Assembly (NCBI GenBank): GCA_001781095.1
Contig: MFKU01000014.1
Location: forward strand, 1-59,528
DNA length: 59,528 nt
Direction: 5' to 3'
Source of the DNA: Candidatus Kaiserbacteria bacterium RIFCSPHIGHO2_01_FULL_53_31
GTDB taxonomy: Bacteria > Patescibacteriota > Minisyncoccia > Phycocordibacterales > Phycocordibacteraceae
In this document: positions 1 to 9,001 of the stretch, in pieces
Layout of the letters: every line of letters begins with the position of its first letter
How positions within the stretch are numbered: position 1 is the first letter of the stretch
Notes under the pieces: model-generated
Seen by the model: only the letters and a program-made list of their open reading frames with translations
Database searches by the model: none
What the model was told of the DNA's origin: nothing
Program-made: the position numbers and the translations under genes

Positions 1-123
1 AAACCTTCTAATCTGAGCTTCAGAGGGTATTTGTTTGAGTGTGTACATAGCTTCCATGATACGGGAGCTGTACCAACTGGGTCTGGATACCCATTTAGGA
101 GCACTAGAAGTAAAATAAAGAAC

Positions 124-258
124 CTAATTCTCTATAGAATATTCCACTGCGTTCCGTCCCTTATCTGATTTTGGCTTCGGTACATCAAACCATTGAGGGT
201 GTTGCTTGAACATGGCTCGTAATTCACGTATGCTTTTATCAAGATCCTTGAATTTGAG
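124..258 (-). pseudogene. Possible degraded CDS fragment
   Basis: Minus strand reads LKFKDLDKSIRELRAMFKQHPQWFDVPKPKSDKGRNAVEYSIEN*, with an in-frame TAG (complement 259-261) just upstream, preceded by SGDDVRKFEPKT. Confidence 0.25.
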
Positions 259-356
259 CTACGTTTTCGGTTCAAACTTCCGGACATCGTCACCGCTTGT
301 GCACAAAACTGCAGATACGAGCGAAGTCGCTCTCTAGGTTCTGCTATTATTTACTC

Positions 357-830
357 ATGTCTCGCGCCGCTATTTTTGAATGGGAGGGTCGAGAATATAC
401 TCACGGTCCGAAAAGCGCTGATTGGTACTGGGCGCTTGGCATCATCGCGGTGGCCAGCACGACAGCGTCGATTCTCTTCGGGAATTATCTGCTGACCGTT
501 CTTATTGTTGTGGCTGCCATAACTCTCGCGCTGCACGGAGCGAAGCACCCGCCGTTGCATCGTTTCCGCATCGTCGAGCAGGGACTCGCTATCGGCGACG
601 AGTTATATCCATTTGATAACATGATCTCTTTCGCCATCTTAGAGGATGTGGAAGACGAATTTCCTCCTCTCCTTTCTGTAAAGAACGAAAGTTGGTTGTC
701 GCCGCACTTGATGATCCCGCTTGAGGGCGTTAACGCGGATATGATTTATGAATATTTCCTCCATCACGTCGATGAGGGTAAACACGAACACTCCTTCAGC
801 GATCTCGTCGCCGCGTGGCTTGGGTTTTGA
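357..830 (+). CDS. Hypothetical membrane protein with two hydrophobic segments
   Basis: ORF with start refined to MSRAAIFEWEGREYTHGPKSADWYW; TM-like segments. Confidence 0.7.
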   Translation: MSRAAIFEWEGREYTHGPKSADWYWALGIIAVASTTASILFGNYLLTVLIVVAAITLALHGAKHPPLHRFRIVEQGLAIGDELYPFDNMISFAILEDVEDEFPPLLSVKNESWLSPHLMIPLEGVNADMIYEYFLHHVDEGKHEHSFSDLVAAWLGF

Positions 831-864
831 AAAAAGGGCAATACTAAGGTACAGTCTCCGTACT

Positions 865-936
865 GCTCCCGTCGTTCAATGGATAGGACATCAGCTTGCG
901 GAGCTGACGATGTCAGTTCGATTCTGGCCGGGAGCA
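865..936 (+). tRNA. tRNA-Arg, anticodon GCG
   Basis: Acceptor GCTCCCG/CGGGAGC, anticodon arm tcagc-ttGCGga-gctga, T arm gtcag-ttcgatt-ctggc. Confidence 0.93.
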
Positions 937-984
937 CATGTGAATGCTGGTGCAAAGCTTTTTAATCTGCGAGAATGGCCAAAC

Positions 985-1197
985 ATGAATCACCATCGGA
1001 TCAATCGGTATACAAAAGATTTCTCCATCGCGGTGGGTATCATTATCATTTGGCGAGGAGTGTGGGTGTTGCTTGATTTATTCGATAAGTGGATGTTCGG
1101 CAATAACCATGTTGTGACGGCCGTGTTGGGAATAATTGTTGGTATCATCATCCTCTATCTTCCCGACCACAATCTCAAAACACTCGAACGGCTATAA
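985..1197 (+). CDS. Small two-TM membrane protein (70 aa)
   Basis: MNHHRINRYTKDFSIAVGIIIIWRGVWVLLDLF...; lies between two tRNA genes. Confidence 0.6.
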   Translation: MNHHRINRYTKDFSIAVGIIIIWRGVWVLLDLFDKWMFGNNHVVTAVLGIIVGIIILYLPDHNLKTLERL

Positions 1198-1233
1198 ACA
1201 CGACTAAATACAGCGTGGTATCGTAATTTTGCA

Positions 1234-1305
1234 GCTCTCGTCGTTCAACGGATAGGATGCGGCCCTCCGAAGGCTGTGATGCCAGTTCGATTCTGGCCGA
1301 GAGCA
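1234..1305 (+). tRNA. tRNA-Arg, anticodon CCG
   Basis: Acceptor GCTCTCG/CGAGAGC, anticodon loop ctCCGaa, T loop ttcgatt. Confidence 0.93.
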
Positions 1306-1347
1306 CTACTTCGCTCAGTTAGGAAACAGAGCTTCGAAGTGCACGCA

Positions 1348-1614
1348 CTAAACTTTCGAACGTTTGATGAGCCCGGTGAGGCGGGACTTCTTGCGAGACG
1401 CGGTATTGGCTTTGATGACGCCCGTCTTACGTGCCTTATCGATTGCGGCATAGGCCGCTGGGAGCAGTTTCTCAGCTTTGACAACCTCTTTGGCAGTGAC
1501 CGCCTGAATCACGGCCTTGGTCGCATCATAGAGCGCGTTCTTGCGGCGCACGTTGAAAACATGCTTCTTAGCCGCCGTGCGGATTGCCTTCTTCGCGGAA
1601 CTGGTTATTGCCAT
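1348..1614 (-). CDS. rpsT: 30S ribosomal protein S20
   Basis: MAITSSAKKAIRTAAKKHVFNVRRKNAL...ANTASRKKSRLTGLIKR, classic S20 pattern. Confidence 0.92.
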   Translation of the reverse strand: MAITSSAKKAIRTAAKKHVFNVRRKNALYDATKAVIQAVTAKEVVKAEKLLPAAYAAIDKARKTGVIKANTASRKKSRLTGLIKRSKV

Positions 1615-1669
1615 GTGCGCTTACCATAATGTATACGCAGTATAAGTGCAAGAGTGATAGGATATACGC

Positions 1670-2215
1670 ATGATTCGACAAGTACGCGGGAAAGTGGTTT
1701 CAATTGGCCCGACGAGTGCCATCGTCGAGGTCGCCGGCCTCGGCATTAAGGTCCATATGAGTTCTCCCCAATCACTTTCAGAAGGCCGCGAAGCTTGCCT
1801 GGCCACCCACCTAGCCGTGAAGCAGGATGGCATGGATCTCTACGGATTCCCCGATGCTCTTGACCGCGACTTTTTTGAGCTCATTCTATCGGTTTCGGGT
1901 GTAGGCCCTAAGACAGCGCAGAGCGTTCTGCGTCGTGCGCCTCGCGAGGCACTCGAGGGAGCCATTAGCGCACGCGATCTCACGTATCTCACCAAAGTCG
2001 TCGGCATCGGGAAGAAAATCGCGGAGAAAATGCTCGTTGAGCTCGCAGACAAAGTAGGCCCGCGTGCCCACGAGAGCCAAGACGGCGAAGTATTTGATAC
2101 ACTCGTCGCCCTTGGCTACACAGAACGCGAAGCGCGCAAGGCGCTGCAAAATATCCCCGACAGCGCGGTCGGCAAAGACGTGCGCCTGAAGGCCGCTTTG
2201 TCGTCCGGCCAATAA
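1670..2215 (+). CDS. ruvA: Holliday junction branch migration protein RuvA
   Basis: MIRQVRGKVVSIGPTSAIVEVAGLGIKVHMS; HhH region SGVGPKTAQSVL and VGIGKKIAEKM. Confidence 0.95.
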   Translation: MIRQVRGKVVSIGPTSAIVEVAGLGIKVHMSSPQSLSEGREACLATHLAVKQDGMDLYGFPDALDRDFFELILSVSGVGPKTAQSVLRRAPREALEGAISARDLTYLTKVVGIGKKIAEKMLVELADKVGPRAHESQDGEVFDTLVALGYTEREARKALQNIPDSAVGKDVRLKAALSSGQ

Positions 2216-2221
2216 GTTCAT

Positions 2222-3502
2222 ATGTACGAACTCGTTAATCGCATCGTTCGCCTCTTGCAGACGGTCACGCCACAACCGGTGGTGCGACTGCTGCGGTCGC
2301 CGTATCATGCGTCCCTCGCTTCGCTTGCAACCGTTTCGTACCGATTCCCTGCAAAAAAACTAACGGTCATCGGTATCACCGGTACCAAAGGTAAATCCAC
2401 AACGGCTGAAATGCTTTTTTCAATATTCCGCGCTGCTGGCTATAAAACCGCCCTTATTTCAACGATACGATTCGCGATCGAAGACGACTCTGAACCTAAT
2501 CGATACAAAATGACATTGCAAGGGCGCGGCTTCGCACAGGCCTTTATGCGCAAAGCGCTCACGGCCGGATGTTCGCACCTCATTATTGAAATAACGTCAG
2601 AAAGCACGCTTCAATATCGGCACTGGTTCCTCAACCTCGACGCGCTCGTTGTGACGAATATTCAGCGCGAACACATAGAAAGCCACGGGTCGTTCGAGAA
2701 ATATGTAGCGGCCAAGCGCGCGATCGTCACTACGCTCGCACGCTCACCTAAGAGCGCGCGAATTCTCGTGACAAACGCGGATATTCCAGAAACGAAAAAT
2801 TTTCTTTCCATTCCGGTCACTAAAGCAATCGGCTTCACCGCGGAGGATCTGCATATGCTAGTGAGCGATGACCGCGAAGTGCGTTTTACCTATGCAGGAG
2901 AGGAGTTTTCGCTTCCTTTGCCGGGCACGTTTAATGCAATGAACGCACTGGCCGCCATAAAGCTATGCGAAGCATTCGGCATACCTCTCACCACCATGGC
3001 GACGGCTCTTGCGACGCTTCCTACTGTGCGAGGCCGCGTCGAGCATATCGACGCGGGACAGGATTTTCTCGCAATTGTCGATTACGCCCACACGCCGGAT
3101 TCGCTCCGCGCTCTGTATGGTGCGTTTAAAAACCGTAGGAAAATCTGTGTGCTCGGTAACACGGGTGGCGGCCGAGACACGTGGAAGCGTCTGGATATGG
3201 GAAAAATCGCCGATGAAGAATGCGCAGAAGTTGTTCTCACCAACGAAGACCCCTATGACGAAGACCCACGCACGATCGTCGACGCGATGGCGGCTGGTAT
3301 GCGCCGCGCGCCGACTATCATCATGGACCGTCGCGAAGCGATTCGACATGCACTGTCGCTTGCCAGGAAAGGCGACGCCGTGCTTATTTCTGGGAAAGGC
3401 ACTGATCCCTACATCATGGGACCAAAAGGGTCGAAGCTCCCGTGGAGCGACGCGGCTATTGTCCGAGATGAGTTGGGTACGTTGCTAGCAAATAAGCTAT
3501 AG
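2222..3502 (+). CDS. murE: Mur ligase (UDP-N-acetylmuramoyl-tripeptide synthetase-like)
   Basis: ATP-binding GITGTKGKSTTAEM; VVDYAHTPDSL; VLISGKGTDPY. Confidence 0.85.
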   Translation: MYELVNRIVRLLQTVTPQPVVRLLRSPYHASLASLATVSYRFPAKKLTVIGITGTKGKSTTAEMLFSIFRAAGYKTALISTIRFAIEDDSEPNRYKMTLQGRGFAQAFMRKALTAGCSHLIIEITSESTLQYRHWFLNLDALVVTNIQREHIESHGSFEKYVAAKRAIVTTLARSPKSARILVTNADIPETKNFLSIPVTKAIGFTAEDLHMLVSDDREVRFTYAGEEFSLPLPGTFNAMNALAAIKLCEAFGIPLTTMATALATLPTVRGRVEHIDAGQDFLAIVDYAHTPDSLRALYGAFKNRRKICVLGNTGGGRDTWKRLDMGKIADEECAEVVLTNEDPYDEDPRTIVDAMAAGMRRAPTIIMDRREAIRHALSLARKGDAVLISGKGTDPYIMGPKGSKLPWSDAAIVRDELGTLLANKL

Positions 3503-3511
3503 TAGTCTCGT

Positions 3512-4456
3512 ATGGAACGAGACGCATGGTTCTTCGTCGGAATCCTGGTTTTTATATTCCTCATTTGGATTGCTACCGGAGGACCTACGCATCCGATCTC
3601 CTTCACCGGCCCGACACTTGCGCAGCCAGAAGAGCTCGGCGGCGGCACCTATCTGCAATTCCCGCGTGCTCCGTTCACCATCGGCAGTCCCGAAACACGT
3701 TTGCTCGGCTCCTCAAATGGTGCGGAACGGCCGGCGGCGGCACCTCGATACGACTCATCTTTCGGCCCGACTTCAGCATACCGAAACATCGTCTCGTTGA
3801 ATGACTACATCTCGAACGCAGACACCGTGAAGGAATATGTCGAGATCAATGTGTCACAGAACGCGGGCGGGCCTGTGAACATTACCGGATGGACGCTGGC
3901 GAGCGAAACGACCGGTAACACCGAAGTGATACCGCGCGGGACCGCGGTTCCCATCCTCGGCGTCGTCAATCAGACTCAGAATATTCTTCTGAATCCCGGC
4001 GATCGTGCGATTGTGAGCTCCGGGCAGTCACCTATGGGGGTATCCTTCCGCGAGAATAAATGCACGGGATACTTAAACACGTTTCAGAATTTCTATCCAG
4101 CCCTGCCCCAGAATTGCCCTACGGCGGCAAAGGAGCTCGAAACCTTTTACGGCTCGCGAGGAAGTCACGATCTCGCCTGTGTCGATTACATGGAAACCGT
4201 CCCGCGCTGTCGCTTCCCGCTCGGAGGGAAAAATGATTTGAGTGTTACCTGCAAGGCGTTCCTCACCGATTATTTGAACTATAACGGCTGCGTGAATGTA
4301 CACCAGGGCGACGCCGATTTCGCAGGCAACACCTGGCGCATCTACTTGGGCCGCAAAACGACATCGGGCAAGACGAAGCCGATGTGGCGCACGAGCCGCG
4401 AAGTCGTTCAGCTTTTCGATGAGAGGTATAAGACCGTCGATGAGTTCAGTGACTAG
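3512..4456 (+). CDS. Membrane-anchored protein with lamin-tail-like domain
   Basis: N-terminal TM; VEINVSQNAGGPVNITGWTLASETTG...LNPGDRAIVSSG fits lamin-tail-domain style. Confidence 0.55.
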   Translation: MERDAWFFVGILVFIFLIWIATGGPTHPISFTGPTLAQPEELGGGTYLQFPRAPFTIGSPETRLLGSSNGAERPAAAPRYDSSFGPTSAYRNIVSLNDYISNADTVKEYVEINVSQNAGGPVNITGWTLASETTGNTEVIPRGTAVPILGVVNQTQNILLNPGDRAIVSSGQSPMGVSFRENKCTGYLNTFQNFYPALPQNCPTAAKELETFYGSRGSHDLACVDYMETVPRCRFPLGGKNDLSVTCKAFLTDYLNYNGCVNVHQGDADFAGNTWRIYLGRKTTSGKTKPMWRTSREVVQLFDERYKTVDEFSD

Positions 4457-4491
4457 AAAAAATTACCTAAAAGGGGTACGGTATACACAAC

Positions 4492-4564
4492 GCGCCCATA
4501 GCTCAGTTGGTAGAGCAGCTCCCTTTTAAGGAGAAGGTCGCAGGATCGTAACCTGCTGGGCGCA
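4492..4564 (+). tRNA. tRNA-Lys, anticodon TTT
   Basis: Acceptor GCGCCCA/TGGGCGC, anticodon loop ctTTTaa, T stem GCAGG/CCTGC with unusual loop ATCGTAA. Confidence 0.92.
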
Positions 4565-4625
4565 CAGTGTGGTTCTTTTTACTGGAAGAGGAATTTGCTT
4601 CTTAAGAGCGGAAAAGGAGGAAATC

Positions 4626-4901
4626 ATGGAAGACGTAAATAACGCCTATGTATGTGCGCGTCGAATTATCGTGGAAATTGATCTTCCTGAAAGGTGTGCG
4701 AATGAATTTAAGAGAGAATTCCACGCCAAATTCACTGAGGACGGTGAATATTCAGAAGATATCGAGACACGAATGGTCGGCAGCCACCAAAAAGAGGACC
4801 AGTGCACGGTTATCTTCCGCACTTCAGAAGAGGAGGAGGGACGCATTTACAAGTTCTGCGAGCTCTTTTTCCTCGATAGGAACATTTCATTTCACATCTG
4901 A
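4626..4901 (+). CDS. Hypothetical protein (91 aa)
   Basis: ORF MEDVNNAYVCARRIIVEIDLPERC... with an AG-rich SD-like sequence (aaaggaggaa) just upstream. Confidence 0.65.
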   Translation: MEDVNNAYVCARRIIVEIDLPERCANEFKREFHAKFTEDGEYSEDIETRMVGSHQKEDQCTVIFRTSEEEEGRIYKFCELFFLDRNISFHI

Positions 4902-4912
4902 TACGTGCACAT

Positions 4913-4937
4913 AGGGTTTCGCTTCCAGCGAAACCCT
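4913..4937. terminator. Terminator-like hairpin
   Basis: AGGGTTTCGC ttcca GCGAAACCCT, 10 bp perfect, between convergent genes. Confidence 0.6.
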
Positions 4938-4943
4938 TGAAAT

Positions 4944-5648
4944 TTATACCGATAACGCGAATCGCTCTAAGGATTCTGCCAAGTCGAGTCCACGACGACG
5001 AGACTCTTGTAGGAGAGATACGAGATCGCGAGAAAGTTTCCTGGCTTCATCAAACGGCCACGTTCTGCTTCCCTTTTCCATCAAGTCGCGCGCTTTCCAG
5101 TGCAAGAGGCCATGGAGCATCTCGGGCGCGTCGCCCGCGTAAAGCGCTCGGTTGATCTCCAGCCAGAGTCTTTCGCGACTTCGTGCACCGAGTGCATTAA
5201 CGAGATTTGAATTGAATCCTCGTTCGGTCGAGTGCGCGACAGATTTGTCGTATTTGTATTCAAATTTCGCTTTGGCAATAATCTTTTTCGCTTTTGCCGC
5301 CAGCAGTTTGGGCGCGAGAATCACGATGGCGTTGTCTGAGTCAGCAATCATATCAATATAATCATCGAGCACCGAGCTCTTACTGGATTCTGACACCGTT
5401 AGTGCATCATCAGATGGTGGGCTTACGGTGTCCCTCACAGTCGGGAATGGATCATCGATGAGCGTGAGAGTCCTCTTCGCGAAGAGACTGTTTGATAATG
5501 CCGCATCGAGCAATGTGCTTACGTTCAGTTCTTCGCGCGAAAGTCGCACGTAGACGAGATTTGGCTCTTTTACTCTTGCTTTCTCGATCCATTCAAACGC
5601 TTTGGATCGCGTCTTCGCGACATCACTACCGTGGAAGAGATATATCAT
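4944..5648 (-). CDS. holA: DNA polymerase III delta subunit-like protein
   Basis: MIYLFHGSDVAKTRSKAFEWIEKA... HolA-like N-terminus; 4-nt overlap with polA. Confidence 0.6.
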   Translation of the reverse strand: MIYLFHGSDVAKTRSKAFEWIEKARVKEPNLVYVRLSREELNVSTLLDAALSNSLFAKRTLTLIDDPFPTVRDTVSPPSDDALTVSESSKSSVLDDYIDMIADSDNAIVILAPKLLAAKAKKIIAKAKFEYKYDKSVAHSTERGFNSNLVNALGARSRERLWLEINRALYAGDAPEMLHGLLHWKARDLMEKGSRTWPFDEARKLSRDLVSLLQESRRRGLDLAESLERFALSV

Positions 5649-8050
5649 AGGCTCTGCATCGTGCCCCAGTTGGGCCCGCCCTTCACAGTCACAAGGATCG
5701 GAACGTCACGGACATCTTCTTTGGACAGCACTGACTCCATAATTTCCTTTATTCGCGCAGCGAGCGTTTCAGTGCGTTCCATTCGAACTTCGTAGACGAG
5801 TTCATCATGCACCTGCAGTACGACATGCGCGTCCTCCTGCACGCCATCTCGCACCATCATGTCGTCGACTCGCACCATCGCGAGTTTAATAATGTCCGCT
5901 TCCGTTCCTTGTACCGGCGCATTTATCGCCATGCGCTCTGCCTGCGCCCGCACATACGGGAGCGATGATTTCATTTCTGGGAATTGGCGGCGGCGGCCGA
6001 AGAGCGTCTCGGTGTATCCGTGCTTGCGCGCGAAGCCGCGCGTGCTCTCGAGATATTCCGAAAGCGTCTTGAATGTAGCGAAGTAGTCCTCGAGATATTG
6101 ATGCGCCTCGGCGGTAGTCGACCCGAGTTGCGCGCGGAGTGCATTCACCCCCATGCCGTAGAGAATACCGAAGTTGATAACCTTCGCGCGTCGGCGCATC
6201 TCGGGGTCAACCTTCTCGGGTGCAACATGGAATACTTGCGCTGCGACTTCTTGGTGCACGTCCCGGCCGTTTCTGAATATCGCGCAGAGCTTCTCGTCGC
6301 CCGAGAGGATGGCCGCAAGCCGCAGTTCTATCTGCGAATAATCGAGCGAGACGAGCGTAAACTCTGGAGGTGCGATGAATGCGTGGCGGATGGCTCTCCC
6401 GCGTTCGGAATGGAGCGGAATATTCTGGAGATTCGGATTTTGACTCGCCATGCGGCCGGTCGTCGTACCTGCCTGAAGAAATTCAGCGTGCAGGCGGTTG
6501 CCCGCATCGAGGAGCGGCGGGAGATTCTCAATATAGGTTGAGAGCAGTTTCTTCAGTTCGCGATATTCGAGGATGTCGCTGACGATGGGATGCGCATCGC
6601 GAATCTTCTCGAGCTCGCTCTCGCGCGTCGATCGCTGGCCGCCCGCCGTTTTCCTCTGTTTCTCGGGAATAATCCGGAGCTCATCGAAGAGCACTTCACC
6701 GAGTTGTTTAGGTGAACTCACGTTGAACTCACGTCCCGCCGCACTAAATATTTTTTTTTCAAAATTGAGAAGTTCGGAACGATATTTTTTTGCAAGGATA
6801 TTTAGTGCGCCGGGATCAATGAGAACGCCGCGTTTCTCCATTCGGTCTATGATCGGTATCAGCGGCTTTTCAATTTTTTCATAGACGTCGCGCACTCGCC
6901 CTAGTTCGGCTATTTGTTTCTCGAGGACCGCATACGCTCCGTCAAATGCTCGCTCTTTGGTAAACGCAAGAATATCGTCGAGTGATGGATTGGTGAAGTC
7001 CGACGAAATAAGCCAGAGCATGACTGCCGCTTCAGCGAGGAGCGTTGCCTCAACTTCTTCGACGGGTATGTCTGGCTCAAAGACTATGTCTAATGACCCA
7101 TTTTGGAGCGATGTGAGGCCTGACGACTTCGCGAGAACACTCTTCACCCGTTCGCGTAGTGAGCGGAAGCCGAACTCGTCGCACATACTAAGCACTTTCT
7201 GAATATTCACGCCCTCGTGCCAGAGTCTTTCTGGCAAGGTGAAAGCGATTGGAGCGTCGAGCCGTATCGTCGCAAGAGATTTGGAGAATCGTGCATCCTC
7301 TTCATGTTCTCTAAGCAAGCCAATCATGCGAGCTTTGATGCCTTTTTTTATGAATGCATCATCACCCTTCTTCAGGGCCGCATATATTTTCTCAATCGAG
7401 CCGAAGCCCGTGATGAGTTCTGTCGCTGTCTTCTCGCCGACGCCGGGAATACCCTTAATATTGTCGGAAGGATCTCCGCGAAGCCCTTTCCAATCCGGAA
7501 TGAGTGCAGGAAGAAAGCCGAATCGCGCGAGCACTGCCTTCTCGTCGTAGAGAATGGTGTCATTGATGCCTTTTTTGGGCGTGTAGACACGAACGCGCTC
7601 GTCGTCGACGAGCTGGAGCGTGTCCATGTCGCCCGACGCGATGATAACGTCAACTCCTTTCTCTGTTTTTAATTCGTGCGAGATCGTACCGAGCAAGTCA
7701 TCAGCTTCAAATCCTTCGCGTTCATATGCGGGGATGCCAAACGCGTCAAAAACCTTTCGCGATTCCTGTAGCTGGAGGGCGAGAGCGTCATCCGTCTTCA
7801 CGCGTGTCGCTTTATATCCTTCATATGCCTCGTGACGGATCGTCGGCTTCGGCAAGTCGTAGCAGGCAGCAATGTAGTCGGGCTTCAGATCAGTAATAAT
7901 CTTGAGCAACATCGCGACGAGACCGTAGAGCGCGCCCGTGGGCGCGCCCGTGGGGCCTGTGAACTCAGGGAGTGCGTGGTAGGCGCGATGAATGATCGCG
8001 TGCGTGTCGAGTAGAACGATTCGCTTCTTGTTTGTAAGTTTCTTAGCCAT
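5645..8050 (-). CDS. polA: DNA polymerase I
   Basis: 5' nuclease domain (IVLLDTHAIIHRAYHAL, EADDLLGT); polymerase motifs LVSLDYSQIELR, RRRAKVINFGILYGM, LQVHDELVYEV; start refined to MAKKL. Confidence 0.95.
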   Translation of the reverse strand: MAKKLTNKKRIVLLDTHAIIHRAYHALPEFTGPTGAPTGALYGLVAMLLKIITDLKPDYIAACYDLPKPTIRHEAYEGYKATRVKTDDALALQLQESRKVFDAFGIPAYEREGFEADDLLGTISHELKTEKGVDVIIASGDMDTLQLVDDERVRVYTPKKGINDTILYDEKAVLARFGFLPALIPDWKGLRGDPSDNIKGIPGVGEKTATELITGFGSIEKIYAALKKGDDAFIKKGIKARMIGLLREHEEDARFSKSLATIRLDAPIAFTLPERLWHEGVNIQKVLSMCDEFGFRSLRERVKSVLAKSSGLTSLQNGSLDIVFEPDIPVEEVEATLLAEAAVMLWLISSDFTNPSLDDILAFTKERAFDGAYAVLEKQIAELGRVRDVYEKIEKPLIPIIDRMEKRGVLIDPGALNILAKKYRSELLNFEKKIFSAAGREFNVSSPKQLGEVLFDELRIIPEKQRKTAGGQRSTRESELEKIRDAHPIVSDILEYRELKKLLSTYIENLPPLLDAGNRLHAEFLQAGTTTGRMASQNPNLQNIPLHSERGRAIRHAFIAPPEFTLVSLDYSQIELRLAAILSGDEKLCAIFRNGRDVHQEVAAQVFHVAPEKVDPEMRRRAKVINFGILYGMGVNALRAQLGSTTAEAHQYLEDYFATFKTLSEYLESTRGFARKHGYTETLFGRRRQFPEMKSSLPYVRAQAERMAINAPVQGTEADIIKLAMVRVDDMMVRDGVQEDAHVVLQVHDELVYEVRMERTETLAARIKEIMESVLSKEDVRDVPILVTVKGGPNWGTMQSL

Positions 8051-8486
8051 ACACCAGTTTCCGCGCATTGTCGGGCAGTACCTCTATTGAAATGGTCTTC
8101 GCTGTGAATTTTACGAGGGCATCAGCTACTTTCTCTGGCCATTCGAGCAGAATAAGATTTTCAGGTTCCTGCATAATTTCATCGAAACCGAGCGAAGCGA
8201 GATCGCTCCCCTTTTCGAGCCGGTACGCGTCGATATGAATCAATCTTTCAAACTCGGAATTCGCACTTCCAAATTTATATATTTTCTCGAGGACAAACGT
8301 CGGACTATTCACCGTTTCTGTAACACCGAGCGTTCGCGCGACCGCTTTCGTAAAAGCAGTCTTCCCTGCCCCGAGCTCTCCCGAAAGGGTGATCAATGTC
8401 GCCCACTTCACCGTCGGCGCGAGTGAGTGCGAAAAGCGAGCTGCCTCTTCTTCAAACTCAGTAAGTGTGTGAATGATTCTCTGCAT
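8043..8486 (-). CDS. tsaE: tRNA threonylcarbamoyladenosine biosynthesis ATPase TsaE
   Basis: LSGELGAGKTAFTKAVARTLGV...VNSPTFVLEKIY...LIHIDAYRLE. Confidence 0.9.
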   Translation of the reverse strand: MQRIIHTLTEFEEEAARFSHSLAPTVKWATLITLSGELGAGKTAFTKAVARTLGVTETVNSPTFVLEKIYKFGSANSEFERLIHIDAYRLEKGSDLASLGFDEIMQEPENLILLEWPEKVADALVKFTAKTISIEVLPDNARKLVYG

Positions 8487-8554
8487 GAGAGGCTCATTGT
8501 ACCGCTGAAAATGGAAGTGCGCCCGGGCCAGCGAAGGCTCGAGCGCACATTTTC

Positions 8555-8905
8555 CTACCAAGCCCGCCGATATCCGCGGATGCGGTCACGATGCCCCCAG
8601 CCGAAGCGAAAATCGAAAGCGGCAGGTGGATAGAACGATGGCGCAACATAGGTTATCGGCGGTCCGTCATAGAACGGATACACCGACTGATACGATGGCA
8701 TCGTGCATACCCAGCGTGTACCCGTATATACCCATCTGCCCGGGTGGGTACATTCAGGTAGAGCCGGTTGTGCTTGCTGCGCCATGACTGGCGCGGGCGG
8801 AGCGCTCGGCATCGGAGCCGATTGATAGGGACTCGGCTGGCAGACGGGCATCGCGCACCCAACCAGGACAGTAAAAAGAACCGGTACTAACCATTCTATT
8901 TTCAT
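8555..8905 (-). CDS. Putative Pro-rich lipoprotein
   Basis: MKIEWLVPVLFTVLVGCAMP lipobox-like signal, then a Pro/Gln-rich region. Confidence 0.6.
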   Translation of the reverse strand: MKIEWLVPVLFTVLVGCAMPVCQPSPYQSAPMPSAPPAPVMAQQAQPALPECTHPGRWVYTGTRWVCTMPSYQSVYPFYDGPPITYVAPSFYPPAAFDFRFGWGHRDRIRGYRRAW

Positions 8906-9001
8906 GGTTTCTCCCTCCAAACCTGAATGTATTATATCACCATATATACGTCTTTGTCAAGTATCCCATTTGAGCCAGTATTCTGGTGTTATTATTCCGT
9001 C

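Noticed and set aside
748-984. N-terminal extension of the ORF at 748-1197
   Set aside because: Translates through tRNA-Arg(GCG); real start more likely ATG at 985
7925-7956. 12-nt tandem repeat gcgcgcccgtgg x2 in polA
   Set aside because: Encodes the PTGAPTGA segment at a normally G/P/T-rich point of the PolA 5' nuclease domain; explained by coding constraint
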